NCBI GenBank assembly: GCA_030378125.1
Contig: JAUCGN010000025.1
Coordinates: 1 to 14,328 of the forward strand
Length of the DNA stretch: 14,328 nucleotides
Origin: Thiotrichales bacterium HSG1
GTDB lineage: Bacteria > Pseudomonadota > Gammaproteobacteria > Beggiatoales > Beggiatoaceae
Reading direction: 5' to 3'
Part shown: piece after piece, positions 7,038 to 14,328 of the stretch
How positions within the stretch are numbered: position 1 is the stretch's first letter
How the letters are laid out: every line of letters begins with the position of its first letter
The notes under the pieces: generated by a model
What the model was told of the DNA's origin: nothing
Databases searched by the model: none
The model's input: only the letters and a program-made list of their open reading frames with translations
Program-made: the position numbers and the translations under genes

Positions 7038-10000
7038 CTAAAAATCCTCCCAACCATCATTTGGATCATCATGATTAGCGTGATGTTTAACTTGAATATC
7101 ATTGTTAACACTTATATCATTGGATTTATGCGAATTTTGTGAGTTAGCAATATTAAAAATAGATACCTGTTGTTTAAGATTCTGAGCCTGCTCTTTCATG
7201 GATTCACTGGTAGCAGCAGCTTCTTCCACTAAGGCAGCATTCTGCTGAACCATTTCATCCATTTGTAATACTACTTTATTGATCTGGTTAATACCACTGG
7301 ACTGCTCTTGACTAGCTGCAGCAATTTCTACAATAATATCACTGACTTTTTTCACTGCTATGACTATTTCTTCTAATGTTTCACCAGATTTATTGGCAAG
7401 GTTAGCTCCCTCTTCAGCTTTAGCAACACTGTCTTGAATTAATTCTCTAATTTCTTTAGCTGCTGAAGCACTACGTTGAGCTAAAGTACGAACTTCAGTG
7501 GCAACTACCGCAAAACCTCTTCCGTGTTCACCAGCTCTGGCAGCTTCCACCGCCGCATTTAAAGCCAACAAATTAGTTTGGAAGGCAATTTCATTAATAA
7601 CCTCTATTATATCAGTAATTTTTTTACTGCTGGTATTAATTTCTGTCATAGCATTGATGGTTATGCCCACAACTTCTCCACCTTTTTCTGCACAATTTTT
7701 AGCACTAATGGATAATTGACTAGCGTGACTAGCATTATCAGCACTCTGTTGAACTGTACTAGTTATTTGTTCTATGCTGGCGGAGGTCTCTTCCAAAGAA
7801 GCAGCTTGTTGTTCAGTGCGTTGACTAAGGCTAAGATTACCTTGTGATATTTCATTAGCAGCATTCGCTACTACCTGAGATGAATGGGAAATTTGTTGCA
7901 TTATTTCAGTAAGACGTGCTACTGTCGAATTAGCATCATGTTTTAGCTGACCAAAAGTTCCACTATAATCATTTTCAATAGTCTGAGTTAAGTCACCATT
8001 AGATAAACCAGACAACAATCTTATTATATCTTCAACCATAGTTTGATTTAACACTATGATTTGATTGATACTTTCACTTATAGTTTTAAAGAAACCAGTT
8101 TTATTTTCTAAATTGATCCGTTCTTCTAAATTACCTTGAGAGATAGATGTGATAACTCTACTAATATCGTGTTCTAAATGTTCTCTTAGTTGAGTTTGCA
8201 TATCGGCAAAAGCTTGTAATAATTGACCAATTTCATCTTTACCAGTTATTTTAATTGTACCATCCAAATTACCGGCAGAAATAGCGTTGGAAACTTCGAT
8301 TAAATGAGCCAATGGGCGTTTAATGTTACGAGTGATTAACCAAGCAATAAGAATAATCACTATCAACGCAATTAAAGCCGTTATTAGTAATAACCATTTT
8401 AATTTATTAATTGTAATAAAGGCTTCATCTTTGTCCATTTCAGTCAATAATGCCCAAGTAATTTCTTTACTCACATTTAATGGAGTGTAAGCGGTAAGGA
8501 CTAAGATATTAACATCATGGTATTCTGGAATAATGGTAATGCCAGTTTCGCCAGCCAATGCCGCATCCACAGCTTCACTTTGAATTCGACTAGTATTGGG
8601 ATTAGCAAAAGAGGCCTTCATCGAAAAATTTTTTTCATCGTGATAGGAATTAGATCTAATAAGCTTGTCGCTACCAACTAGATAAGATTCTCCACTTTTA
8701 CCCAAACCAGCTTTTTGATGGATGATTTCATTCATTACAACATCATTCAACTTCACCGCCACTATCATTTCTAATTTATCATCAACCATTAATGGTTGGG
8801 CAATAAAAGCTATTGGTTCACCATTACTTGGGACATAAGGGGCAAAATCAGTAATTCCAAACTGTTCATTTTTTAATATTGTTTGAACTAGCTCTCCTAA
8901 AGTAGAATCAGCATATTTACCACTGATAATATTAGTTTTATAGTCATCTTCATGGGCAACTGTATAGAATATTTTGCCTTGCGGATGGATCAGTAGTAAG
9001 TCTTGATAATTATACTCAGTAACATATTGAGAAAAGAAACTCTCTTGCGTTCCACTACTTATACCAAAATACTCCTCTAAATTCATAGTGACAACAATAA
9101 CCCAATTAAGGTCGGGAATTTCCAATGGTCCATAACTGGTTATCTCTACTTGATTGGTACTACCAAATTTGATTTTAACATCAGATTGACCAGCTAATGC
9201 CTTAGTTATATCACCTCCAGTTTTTTCAGCCCCAATAATGTTTTCTTTACCCTTAACAGTTCTTTCACTCCGATAACTACTTTGTTTATTTACATTGCCA
9301 ACCAAATATGCTTCTCCACTTATACCAATTTTGTTCTGAACAATAGCATTTATTTCATCAAAAGTTATGGATACTATCAAAGTCCCAACACTTTCATTTT
9401 CAGATGTATGAACTGGAGTAGAAATCAAAAGAACCGGTACCTTATTGAGAAAAGTTAAATCTTGAATGGCAGTTTTTTTGAGGCCACTTTTAAATACACT
9501 TCTAAGAGCAAAATTTTTATCATCATTCGTTAAGAGATTTTTGTGAAGATGATTTTTGGAGGTGGTATAAACAATATCGCCGTCTTTGGCAACTAAAAAT
9601 ATGCCATGATATTTATACTTAGCTTTAAATTTATCTACTTTAATTTTAAATTCAGCTTCAAGTTTTTGTTCGATAGCATCGTGATCGTGAATATCTTGAA
9701 CTTCAAGTTCTTGGTCAGTAGTGTTATCACTTGCATGATGTGCTGCATCAAGCTCAAGAATGGCTTTTGACATTGATAATGACTGGGAAAAAAGAGATAC
9801 ATGATGTTGATGTGTTTGAATATATTTTTCTATTTGTAACTTTCTAGCTTCTTGTACAGATTGCAGTTTTTCAAATGCATCGTTCCTAAATATATCCACA
9901 GTATCTAGCAAAATGTGCATATCGCGCTTGCGTTCTACAAAGAAATTTTCTATCTGAATCTTTTTGTTGGTACGAGCAGTTTCTAACTGGGTAAAAGCAG

Positions 10001-10106
10001 CATTTTTTAGTGCGTTATGACTGTTTACTATGAATATTATGCCGGTAACGATAAATATTAAAGCGATAATTAAAAAAGCTAGTGATAGTTTAGTGTTTAT
10101 TTTCAT
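7038..10106 (-). CDS. Methyl-accepting chemotaxis protein with large tandem sensor region and WxxF tether
   Basis: Transmembrane chemoreceptor signalling to CheA/CheW; 1022 residues from the chosen start, well above the usual 500-650. Membrane segment 1 is at about 7-27. A periplasmic region of about 540 residues appears to hold two tandem Cache-like sensors, each containing a near-identical signature (SGEAYLVG at about 263, SGESYLVG at about 467). Membrane segment 2 is at about 570-591, then HAMP (about 592-645, KRPLAHL..DEIGQL) and a second HAMP-like stretch. The signalling hairpin tip ([22 protein letters not shown], about 839-860) is canonical. A polar His/Asn/Asp-rich linker ends in GWEDF, fitting the NWETF-type CheR/CheB tether. 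I chose ATG 10104-10106 because [14 protein letters not shown] is a normal MCP N-terminus; the 40 residues available upstream lie inside the previous gene. The ATG overlaps the deacetylase 3' end by 17 bp and lacks a clear Shine-Dalgarno, suggesting translational coupling. No che genes are in the window. The ligand is unknown. Confidence 0.93.
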   Translation of the reverse strand: MKINTKLSLAFLIIALIFIVTGIIFIVNSHNALKNAAFTQLETARTNKKIQIENFFVERKRDMHILLDTVDIFRNDAFEKLQSVQEARKLQIEKYIQTHQHHVSLFSQSLSMSKAILELDAAHHASDNTTDQELEVQDIHDHDAIEQKLEAEFKIKVDKFKAKYKYHGIFLVAKDGDIVYTTSKNHLHKNLLTNDDKNFALRSVFKSGLKKTAIQDLTFLNKVPVLLISTPVHTSENESVGTLIVSITFDEINAIVQNKIGISGEAYLVGNVNKQSSYRSERTVKGKENIIGAEKTGGDITKALAGQSDVKIKFGSTNQVEITSYGPLEIPDLNWVIVVTMNLEEYFGISSGTQESFFSQYVTEYNYQDLLLIHPQGKIFYTVAHEDDYKTNIISGKYADSTLGELVQTILKNEQFGITDFAPYVPSNGEPIAFIAQPLMVDDKLEMIVAVKLNDVVMNEIIHQKAGLGKSGESYLVGSDKLIRSNSYHDEKNFSMKASFANPNTSRIQSEAVDAALAGETGITIIPEYHDVNILVLTAYTPLNVSKEITWALLTEMDKDEAFITINKLKWLLLITALIALIVIILIAWLITRNIKRPLAHLIEVSNAISAGNLDGTIKITGKDEIGQLLQAFADMQTQLREHLEHDISRVITSISQGNLEERINLENKTGFFKTISESINQIIVLNQTMVEDIIRLLSGLSNGDLTQTIENDYSGTFGQLKHDANSTVARLTEIMQQISHSSQVVANAANEISQGNLSLSQRTEQQAASLEETSASIEQITSTVQQSADNASHASQLSISAKNCAEKGGEVVGITINAMTEINTSSKKITDIIEVINEIAFQTNLLALNAAVEAARAGEHGRGFAVVATEVRTLAQRSASAAKEIRELIQDSVAKAEEGANLANKSGETLEEIVIAVKKVSDIIVEIAAASQEQSSGINQINKVVLQMDEMVQQNAALVEEAAATSESMKEQAQNLKQQVSIFNIANSQNSHKSNDISVNNDIQVKHHANHDDPNDGWEDF

Positions 10107-10824
10107 TGTGGTATGACTGATTTGGACCAAATAATTGCCAAGGATGGATGGTAATATCGTTGTCAAATATGTAATATGCTTCTGCTTCAGTAACTTGAGG
10201 CGGTAATGTATAACTACGATAACCATTTAAACACAAGATATGGCGACGATAATCTTGAATTTTTAATTGAGAAGTAAAACAATCCATTGCTTGCTTTTTG
10301 CGTTTCAAATTGGGTGTTATGTCTAATAACATATTAGGATGTAAAGGAATTCCAACTTCATACATTATTAACTTTACCTTGCTACGCCTCGCAACTTCCA
10401 TTGCCAAACGTGCTAAAACAGCGTGGTCTGGGTGAATTTCTGCCAATGACGGTGCATAAATACAAGTAATATCTTCAATATTAGTATAATTACATAAACG
10501 TTGCAACAATTTTTCATCATAAGTTAAACAACGGTCAGTTATACCCCAAAATTCGGGAATACCATAACCCAAAATTTTGGCAGCTTGAATACTTTCCTGT
10601 TGCCTAAGTTTTATATATTGCAAACGGCTATCCACGTTTGGATGTTCAATAGCAGCACTACCATCTGTTAAGATAATAACTTTTACCAAATTACCTTGAA
10701 TTACATTTTGAATTATAGCACCAGCACAAGCAAACACCTCGTCATCTGGATGGGGAGCTAAAACTAGAACATTATCTTTTGGCAAGATAGTGGTAGCAGT
10801 ATATGGGATAAAATCAGCTTCCAT
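10090..10824 (-). CDS. LmbE/PIG-L family zinc-dependent deacetylase
   Basis: Predicted to remove the N-acetyl group from an N-acetylglucosamine-type sugar conjugate; the substrate cannot be read from sequence. At 244 residues it has the family's Rossmann-like start ([20 protein letters not shown], zinc motif HPDD at 25-28), the [13 protein letters not shown] helix (about 74-86) and the second zinc motif HPDH (131-134). Start chosen at ATG 10822-10824, 18 residues before APHPDDE as is usual. The frame stays open to an ATG at 10911, but those 29 extra residues look non-conserved, and a TATACT promoter-like box lies among them (minus strand, about 10873-10878). It overlaps the chemoreceptor start by 17 bp and is probably the first gene of a lmbE-MCP-lnt unit. 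Relatives act in mycothiol and bacillithiol synthesis, glycolipid or LPS modification and chitooligosaccharide metabolism; the neighbours do not discriminate. Confidence 0.9.
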   Translation of the reverse strand: MEADFIPYTATTILPKDNVLVLAPHPDDEVFACAGAIIQNVIQGNLVKVIILTDGSAAIEHPNVDSRLQYIKLRQQESIQAAKILGYGIPEFWGITDRCLTYDEKLLQRLCNYTNIEDITCIYAPSLAEIHPDHAVLARLAMEVARRSKVKLIMYEVGIPLHPNMLLDITPNLKRKKQAMDCFTSQLKIQDYRRHILCLNGYRSYTLPPQVTEAEAYYIFDNDITIHPWQLFGPNQSYHNENKH

Positions 10825-11001
10825 TATGTTTAAATCTCTGGTTTTGAAAGAGTTTAAGTTATTTATATGTGCAGTATAACACAATATAGAAGACAAATTA
10901 ACCATGAACATAGTAAGATTAATAGCATTGTAAACAGCTAACTTACTAATATTTAGGGAAGGTGTCTAATCTCCAATATTGTTTTGTATCACGAAATTTA
11001 A

Positions 11002-11184
11002 ACTCAATTTGATTGTATCATTATCATTTCTAATGAATGTTCTTTGTTAATTCAGGATTATGCCAAACGGTGGGAAATTGAAACTTTATTTAGTTGCTTA
11101 AAAACTAAAGGATTTAATCTTGAAAATACTCACTTAATTGACTATGAACGTATTTCCAAATTATTTGCTATTACTTTTGCGTAG
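11002..11184 (+). pseudogene. IS4-family transposase, C-terminal remnant
   Basis: An open stretch of 60 codons between a TAA at 10999-11001 and a TAG at 11182-11184, with no plausible start. It encodes CIIISN...LIQDYAKRWEIETLFSCLK..GFNLENTHL..YERISKLFAI. The IS4-family signature Y-(2)-R-(3)-E-(6)-K is intact at 11059-11103 (Y, R, the catalytic E, K). Everything upstream (the two catalytic aspartates) is missing, and downstream the expected continuation is broken by the stop. No terminal inverted repeats were recognised on either side. This is a dead insertion-sequence fragment between the deacetylase gene and the tRNA gene. Confidence 0.85.
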
Positions 11185-11319
11185 ATAAGGATTATTATAC
11201 AGTAGTAGGTATTTGGTTAGAAGCTGTTTTTCTAAATAAAACGGTTACCTAACTTTGTCCGGTGCAAAGATATAATATATTTTTTGGATGTGCTTAATTG
11301 CTGATATATTAGGTATTTA
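11185..11319. other. Short non-coding stretch between IS remnant and tRNA
   Basis: This holds no credible gene. In the +1-shifted frame after the transposase stop, 22 codons can be read (VDKDYYTVVGIWLEAVFLNK), loosely like the region after the E of IS4 transposases, so part of the decayed element may continue here after a frameshift. It is AT-rich and shows no clear terminator for the tRNA transcript. Confidence 0.3.
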
Positions 11320-11392
11320 TGCCGGCGAGACGATTTGAACGTCCGACCTACCGATTACGAATCGGTTGCTCTACCACCTGAGCTACACCGGC
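11320..11392 (-). tRNA. tRNA-Thr (anticodon CGU)
   Basis: The minus strand folds as a complete cloverleaf. Acceptor GCCGGTG/CGCCGGC (one G-T pair), D arm GCTC/GAGC, anticodon arm ACCGA-TTCGTAA-TCGGT with anticodon CGT (complement at 11357-11359), variable AGGTC, T arm GGACG-TTCAAAT-CGTCT, discriminator A at 11320. It closely parallels E. coli thrW in layout. It decodes ACG. The 3' CCA is not encoded: the genomic bases after the discriminator are TAA, so CCA would have to be added by the nucleotidyltransferase. It lies between the DUF262 gene and the IS4 remnant. Confidence 0.96.
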
Positions 11393-11566
11393 TCAATATC
11401 CTCTTAGTAAAATTTATCGCTTTGTACTAAAGGTGCTTATTATAACATAACTTTGGGTTGAATATGGTGATTGCTAAATTATTGTCAATTGCTCTTGCTA
11501 AACTACAATAATTAGACATTTTTACCAAATAGCAGGCATTGAGAGATTTGTTGGTGTGTCCGATTT
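11393..11566. other. Intergenic region upstream of tRNA-Thr
   Basis: Contains a minus-strand TATAAT box at 11439-11444, about 47 bases ahead of the tRNA 5' end, suitable as a -10 element. I could not find a convincing -35 at 16-18 bases. No ORF of note: the ATG at 11464 on the plus strand opens only 15 codons. No terminator hairpin was seen after the DUF262 stop codon. Confidence 0.4.
11439..11444 (-). promoter_or_regulatory. Candidate -10 box of the tRNA-Thr promoter
   Basis: A perfect TATAAT on the minus strand at a sensible distance from the tRNA (about 47 bases to its first base). The -35 is weak or absent, so this is a tentative call in an AT-rich background. Confidence 0.35.
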
Positions 11567-13567
11567 TTAATTAATCAATTCAACTTTCCAATCATTATTA
11601 GATAGTTCAGATAATTCTATTATGTCTTGACAAAATTTGTAAATATTCCTAGCATCAACATTAGTTTCAAGATAATAACCATTTGATAAATGACGACTAG
11701 AACGAAAATTATCTTTTAAAGCAACATAATGTGGGAACTTTTCTACAATTTGAGTAAATGTATCGGAATCTAAATCTATTATAATTTCCAATGTTTTTTG
11801 CACTACATCACGCCAAGAAGATACGGCATAAGAATCACCCATTATTATTACTGCAAATGGTTTTTTTCCTTTCATATCATGGGAAGTTAAATGTGAACTG
11901 GTTTGTACTTCACCAAAATAAGGCCAAATTTCTAAGGCTTTTTTGGCTAAATCAGTTGTCCTATTTCTAATAGCTTCTTCATCCCATTGATTTAAATCAG
12001 CAAAATAACGGTTTAACCGTAAACTACCATTGCGTAAAATTTTTTGTTTTTCGGAAAAACCTTTCTGAGCTAATTTTGAATTAACTCCTGAAAGGGTTAA
12101 ATTTCCTATAGTATTACACAATGTTTTGTGAATACTCTGATGGTCATCACCTAACATCTTTTTCCATTTAGGAGTTAATGTCTGTGGCATGATATGTTCG
12201 ATAGTAATGTCGCTATGATTAACATTAACTGGTTCTTTATTTTGAAAATTTTCTAATCTTCCGAGAATTAGTTTAGTAATTTTTTTACGACTTCCTGTTC
12301 TTACATATAATTGAGCTTTTTTAAAATTATACATAAATTGAGAATTATCTGGATATTTTTGTTCGGACAGTTCTACTTTCAGTCCTTCTATAAAATTACC
12401 ATACTGTGAGATTTTTCCATAAAGATAAGAAAAAACACGATTTAAACCACGAGTTTGTTCTTGACAAATAAAACGTCTCACTAAAAAATTTTCCAACAAA
12501 TCAAGTATTTCAATAAACTGTTCTTCTGAAATAAGTTGTGGTTTACTGTCATAAGCAGCATAAAGATGTAATAATAAAGGATAAATAACTGTTACTTCAA
12601 TTTGATTTAACCTTGAAATACGCTCACTAATCTCTTGATTTTTTTCCTTATCTGCTGGATAAAGCAATCTTTCATAGTAGTTGGCAAATTTTGCTAAATC
12701 TTTTAATGACTTTATTACTTCATTTGCAGTCTTTAGTTTATCATTATGCTTTTTTAAGGTGAAATAAACATCATTTATTTTGACCATTGCTCCATCTTTC
12801 ATAGAATAATGACGCATATATTCACTAAGTTCATTTCCCAATTTTTGCTGAATGGGTTGCCAATATGTGTTGTAAGAATCTGTCACTAATTTTTCATCAC
12901 GAATTCGCATAAAAAAATAGTTACGGAGCAAATCTGCTTGAGAAAGCTCTTCACCTTTAGCATTTAAGCTTTCAAAAATTTTATACGGATCGTCGTTTTC
13001 GCTTAATTCTATGTGAACAACTTTTAGACTACGAGTTATTACTTGAGTTAAAATATCAAGAGTAATTTTAGTTTTAGCAACTTCTTTAGTAAAAAATGTA
13101 AAGGCATCTTTGATAAGATTGTCGATAGTGCATTCTTGGCCATGTATTATTTGTTCAAAACATGTTGCATCGCCTTGTAATTTAGTTGGAACTAATTTAA
13201 TACTGTCATCACGAAAAGTATTAAGTAAATAATCATGTTCAATTCCGTTAGCAAGTTTTAGGGTTGAAGATTCAGTTTTAGCTTTGTTCCATAATATTGC
13301 CAATAATACAAATAGAGTGGTTAAACGTTGTTGACCATCAATCAATAAAAACTGTTTAACTTTTTTATTACCTTCTAACGGCATTGTGACAAAAGACCCA
13401 AAAAAATGATTTTCGTTCTGTTCATGAAAAGAAGCTAAATCTACTAGATCATCCCATAACGTTTGCCAATGTTTTCTTTCCCACACATAAGCACGTTGAT
13501 ACAAAGGAATAACATATTGTACTTTGCCTTGAATTATTGCTTCAATATCTTTTTCATCTGCCTTCAT
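11567..13567 (-). CDS. DUF262/DUF1524 (GmrSD/SspE-like) predicted restriction nuclease
   Basis: Predicted NTP-dependent nuclease attacking modified or foreign DNA; 666 residues. The N-terminal DUF262 (ParB/Srx-like fold) shows IPLYQRAYVWE (20-30) and LIDGQQRLTTLF (75-86), the DGQQR nucleotide-binding motif. The DUF1524 His-Me-finger/HNH nuclease domain shows IEHIMPQTL..KW (about 453-466) and NTIGNLTLSGVNSKL (about 485-500). Residues from about 555 form an extra domain (VIIMGDSYAVSSWRDVVQKTLEI...NGYYLETNVDARNIYKFC) that I have seen appended to such proteins but cannot name. Characterised relatives are GmrSD, cutting glucosylated hydroxymethylcytosine DNA, and SspE, acting with phosphorothioate modification; no ssp or dnd genes are visible, so a solitary type-IV-like role is inferred. 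The start is supported by GGGAGAA (13571-13577) just ahead of the ATG. All motif residues are present, so the gene looks intact. Confidence 0.9.
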   Translation of the reverse strand: MKADEKDIEAIIQGKVQYVIPLYQRAYVWERKHWQTLWDDLVDLASFHEQNENHFFGSFVTMPLEGNKKVKQFLLIDGQQRLTTLFVLLAILWNKAKTESSTLKLANGIEHDYLLNTFRDDSIKLVPTKLQGDATCFEQIIHGQECTIDNLIKDAFTFFTKEVAKTKITLDILTQVITRSLKVVHIELSENDDPYKIFESLNAKGEELSQADLLRNYFFMRIRDEKLVTDSYNTYWQPIQQKLGNELSEYMRHYSMKDGAMVKINDVYFTLKKHNDKLKTANEVIKSLKDLAKFANYYERLLYPADKEKNQEISERISRLNQIEVTVIYPLLLHLYAAYDSKPQLISEEQFIEILDLLENFLVRRFICQEQTRGLNRVFSYLYGKISQYGNFIEGLKVELSEQKYPDNSQFMYNFKKAQLYVRTGSRKKITKLILGRLENFQNKEPVNVNHSDITIEHIMPQTLTPKWKKMLGDDHQSIHKTLCNTIGNLTLSGVNSKLAQKGFSEKQKILRNGSLRLNRYFADLNQWDEEAIRNRTTDLAKKALEIWPYFGEVQTSSHLTSHDMKGKKPFAVIIMGDSYAVSSWRDVVQKTLEIIIDLDSDTFTQIVEKFPHYVALKDNFRSSRHLSNGYYLETNVDARNIYKFCQDIIELSELSNNDWKVELIN

Positions 13568-13602
13568 ATTTTCTCCCAGTTATAATTTAGAGTCAGTTTT
13601 TC

Positions 13603-13632
13603 AGTATACATTATAATATATTATGAATACAA
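13603..13632 (-). promoter_or_regulatory. Candidate sigma-70-type promoter of the DUF262 gene
   Basis: On the minus strand TTGTAT (13627-13632), an 18-base spacer, then TATACT (13603-13608), followed about 35 bases later by the ATG at 13565-13567. A second TATAAT lies within the spacer. The AT-rich background makes such matches easy, so this is a tentative call. Confidence 0.35.
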
Positions 13633-13676
13633 CAAAGACATTAACTCGGATGTAATTAAAAATGCATGAATTTTTA

Positions 13677-13790
13677 CTATTTCTTCACATAAATTATTTT
13701 GCGTAAAAATGGTTTATTACATTGCAAAATTTCTGGTAAATTCTCAATTTCTGTCACAGCATCTTTTGTACCAATAAACTTACTGTACAT
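13677..13790 (-). CDS. Doubtful small ORF, 37 aa, unknown
   Basis: ATG 13788-13790 to TAG 13677-13679, encoding a polar, protein-like peptide (starts MYSKFIGTKDAVTEIENLPE, ends FLRKIIYVKK). Its composition reads like real coding sequence rather than noise. However, no Shine-Dalgarno is seen, an in-frame TGA lies 6 bases upstream of the ATG, and no family is recognised. It may be the leftover 3' end of a lost gene. No hydrophobic segment or toxin-like feature. Confidence 0.25.
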   Translation of the reverse strand: MYSKFIGTKDAVTEIENLPEILQCNKPFLRKIIYVKK

Positions 13791-13808
13791 AATTTTTCAA
13801 TATAACAA

Positions 13809-13899
13809 TAGTTCGGACAGTTTTAAATAAGCATCTGAAATAAAGTGAGAATCCTAAATTATGAGATAATAGAATTATAATATGACAGACACCGAACTA
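13809..13899. repeat. 91-bp stretch bounded by 8-bp inverted repeats
   Basis: TAGTTCGG (13809-13816) and CCGAACTA (13892-13899) are perfect inverted copies, 75 bases apart, with very AT-rich sequence between and TA at both outer ends. This would fit a tiny inverted-repeat element inserted at TA, but no target duplication beyond that is evident and the arms are short, so chance cannot be excluded. Confidence 0.3.
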
Positions 13900-13950
13900 A
13901 AAAATGGAAGCAGTACTGTCAAGTTACTATCAACTCATCTATCCACTTTC

Positions 13951-14328
13951 TTACAACAAATTCCTAATCTCCCGCAAAGCCACTGACAATACTGATATAT
14001 CAGGATTTTCAATATTATTGATATCTGCTAAAACCTGTTGACAACGGTTGATACAAACCTGTTTCTGCTCCATCCAAGTTATCATTTGAGCTTCTGGTTC
14101 AGCAGCATCAGTCCTTAATACCACAATGGTTAATTTCCTATGAGTACGATACAAATCATCCCGCAGAGCTGAACGAGACAAAGATGTCCAACGTGTATCT
14201 CGTGGTAATTCACTGATTTTATTAAATAACCATCCTAAGCTAAATTCAGTCCCTAATTTGAAATATAAAATAGCTACATGTTCCAATTCAATTCCAGTAT
14301 TACTAGCTATTTCAACTATATCTAAGGC
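13951..14328 (-). CDS. NAD-specific glutamate dehydrogenase (large type), C-terminal end, partial
   Basis: The frame is open to the window edge, so only the last 125 codons are present; the family is about 1,600 residues. The visible sequence ALDIVEIASNTGIELEHVA...YFKLGTEFSLGWL...LPRDTRWTSLSRSALRDDLYRTHRKLT matches the conserved C-terminal region of the bacterial large NAD-dependent glutamate dehydrogenase (GDH180 type), which deaminates glutamate to 2-oxoglutarate and ammonium. The catalytic Rossmann part lies outside the window. No ATG occurs in this segment and the frame reads through its Leu-Glu-His-Val region without a break, so translation surely starts upstream. The end LREIRNLL is close to the family's normal end; no sign of truncation at this side. 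Confidence 0.9.
   Translation of the reverse strand, partial: ALDIVEIASNTGIELEHVAILYFKLGTEFSLGWLFNKISELPRDTRWTSLSRSALRDDLYRTHRKLTIVVLRTDAAEPEAQMITWMEQKQVCINRCQQVLADINNIENPDISVLSVALREIRNLL

Larger units (their letters stand above)
13568..13950. other. Intergenic region between DUF262 gene and glutamate dehydrogenase
   Basis: Holds the promoter candidate at 13603-13632, the doubtful ORF at 13677-13790 and the inverted-repeat-bounded stretch at 13809-13899. No terminator hairpin was recognised after the dehydrogenase stop codon (13951-13953). Confidence 0.5.

Noticed and set aside
7498..7719. Plus-strand open frame opposite the chemoreceptor signalling hairpin, and a similar one opposite lnt (6563-6763)
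   Set aside because: Antisense to highly conserved coding sequence, with no own signals.
10107..10226. A 40-residue longer N-terminus for the chemoreceptor
   Set aside because: It lies wholly inside the deacetylase coding region in another frame and does not look like a signal or membrane segment, whereas [14 protein letters not shown] is a normal chemoreceptor start.
10534..10540. TAACTGA heptamer (reverse strand) of the kind reported as abundant in some Beggiatoa genomes
   Set aside because: I found a single copy, inside a coding region, which is no more than expected by chance.
11320..11345. tRNA 3' end as an attachment site of an integrated island
   Set aside because: No second copy of the tRNA 3' end occurs elsewhere in the window and no integrase gene is present.
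12361..12372. 12-mer GTTCGGACAGTT shared with 13811-13822
   Set aside because: The first copy is inside the DUF262 coding frame and the surrounding bases do not match; most likely chance.

Overview
The window looks like a piece of a low-GC (by eye roughly two-thirds A+T) gammaproteobacterial chromosome. Evidence for Proteobacteria is a full-length Lnt with the E/K/C catalytic set, a chemoreceptor ending in a CheR/CheB tether, and the C-terminus of the large bacterial NAD-specific glutamate dehydrogenase. The AT-rich composition, the secreted Calx-beta protein with 'TGGxLxGxI' repeats and the multidomain VWA protein remind me of large sulfur bacteria (Beggiatoa/Thiotrichales type). That placement is a recollection and was not tested.

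Layout. (1) 1-5301, plus strand: three consecutive genes for exported proteins. They are the 3' part of a VWA/carboxypeptidase-regulatory-like/DUF11-like surface protein, a trypsin-family (S1) serine protease with an extra C-terminal domain, and a Calx-beta protein with a beta-helix-like tail. The two junctions between these genes each carry the same 25-bp sequence; at the first junction it forms the right half of a 47-bp palindromic element. (2) 5302-5520: convergent intergenic stretch with hairpins and no gene. (3) 5521-10824, minus strand: a likely transcription unit lmbE-like deacetylase -> chemoreceptor -> lnt; the first two overlap by 17 bp and the last two are 47 bp apart. (4) 10825-11566: a degraded IS4-family transposase fragment (plus strand) and a tRNA-Thr(CGU) gene (minus strand). 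(5) 11567-13567, minus strand: a DUF262/DUF1524 (GmrSD/SspE-like) protein, a probable stand-alone modified-DNA restriction or anti-phage nuclease. (6) 13568-13950: mostly non-coding, with one doubtful 37-codon ORF and a 91-bp stretch bounded by 8-bp inverted repeats. (7) 13951-14328, minus strand: 3' end of NAD-glutamate dehydrogenase.

How they may work together. The three plus-strand proteins are plausibly a cell-surface or extracellular set in which the protease could process its neighbours; this rests only on adjacency and signal peptides. Lnt completes lipoprotein maturation and has no obvious functional link to the chemoreceptor or deacetylase upstream. The tRNA/IS remnant/DUF262 block looks like an accessory insertion zone. 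I saw no CRISPR array, no rRNA and no complete mobile element. The most unusual points are the shared palindromic repeat at the 3' ends of two surface-protein genes, the VWA domain that stops short just before that repeat, and the S1 protease with Arg at the Ser214 position.
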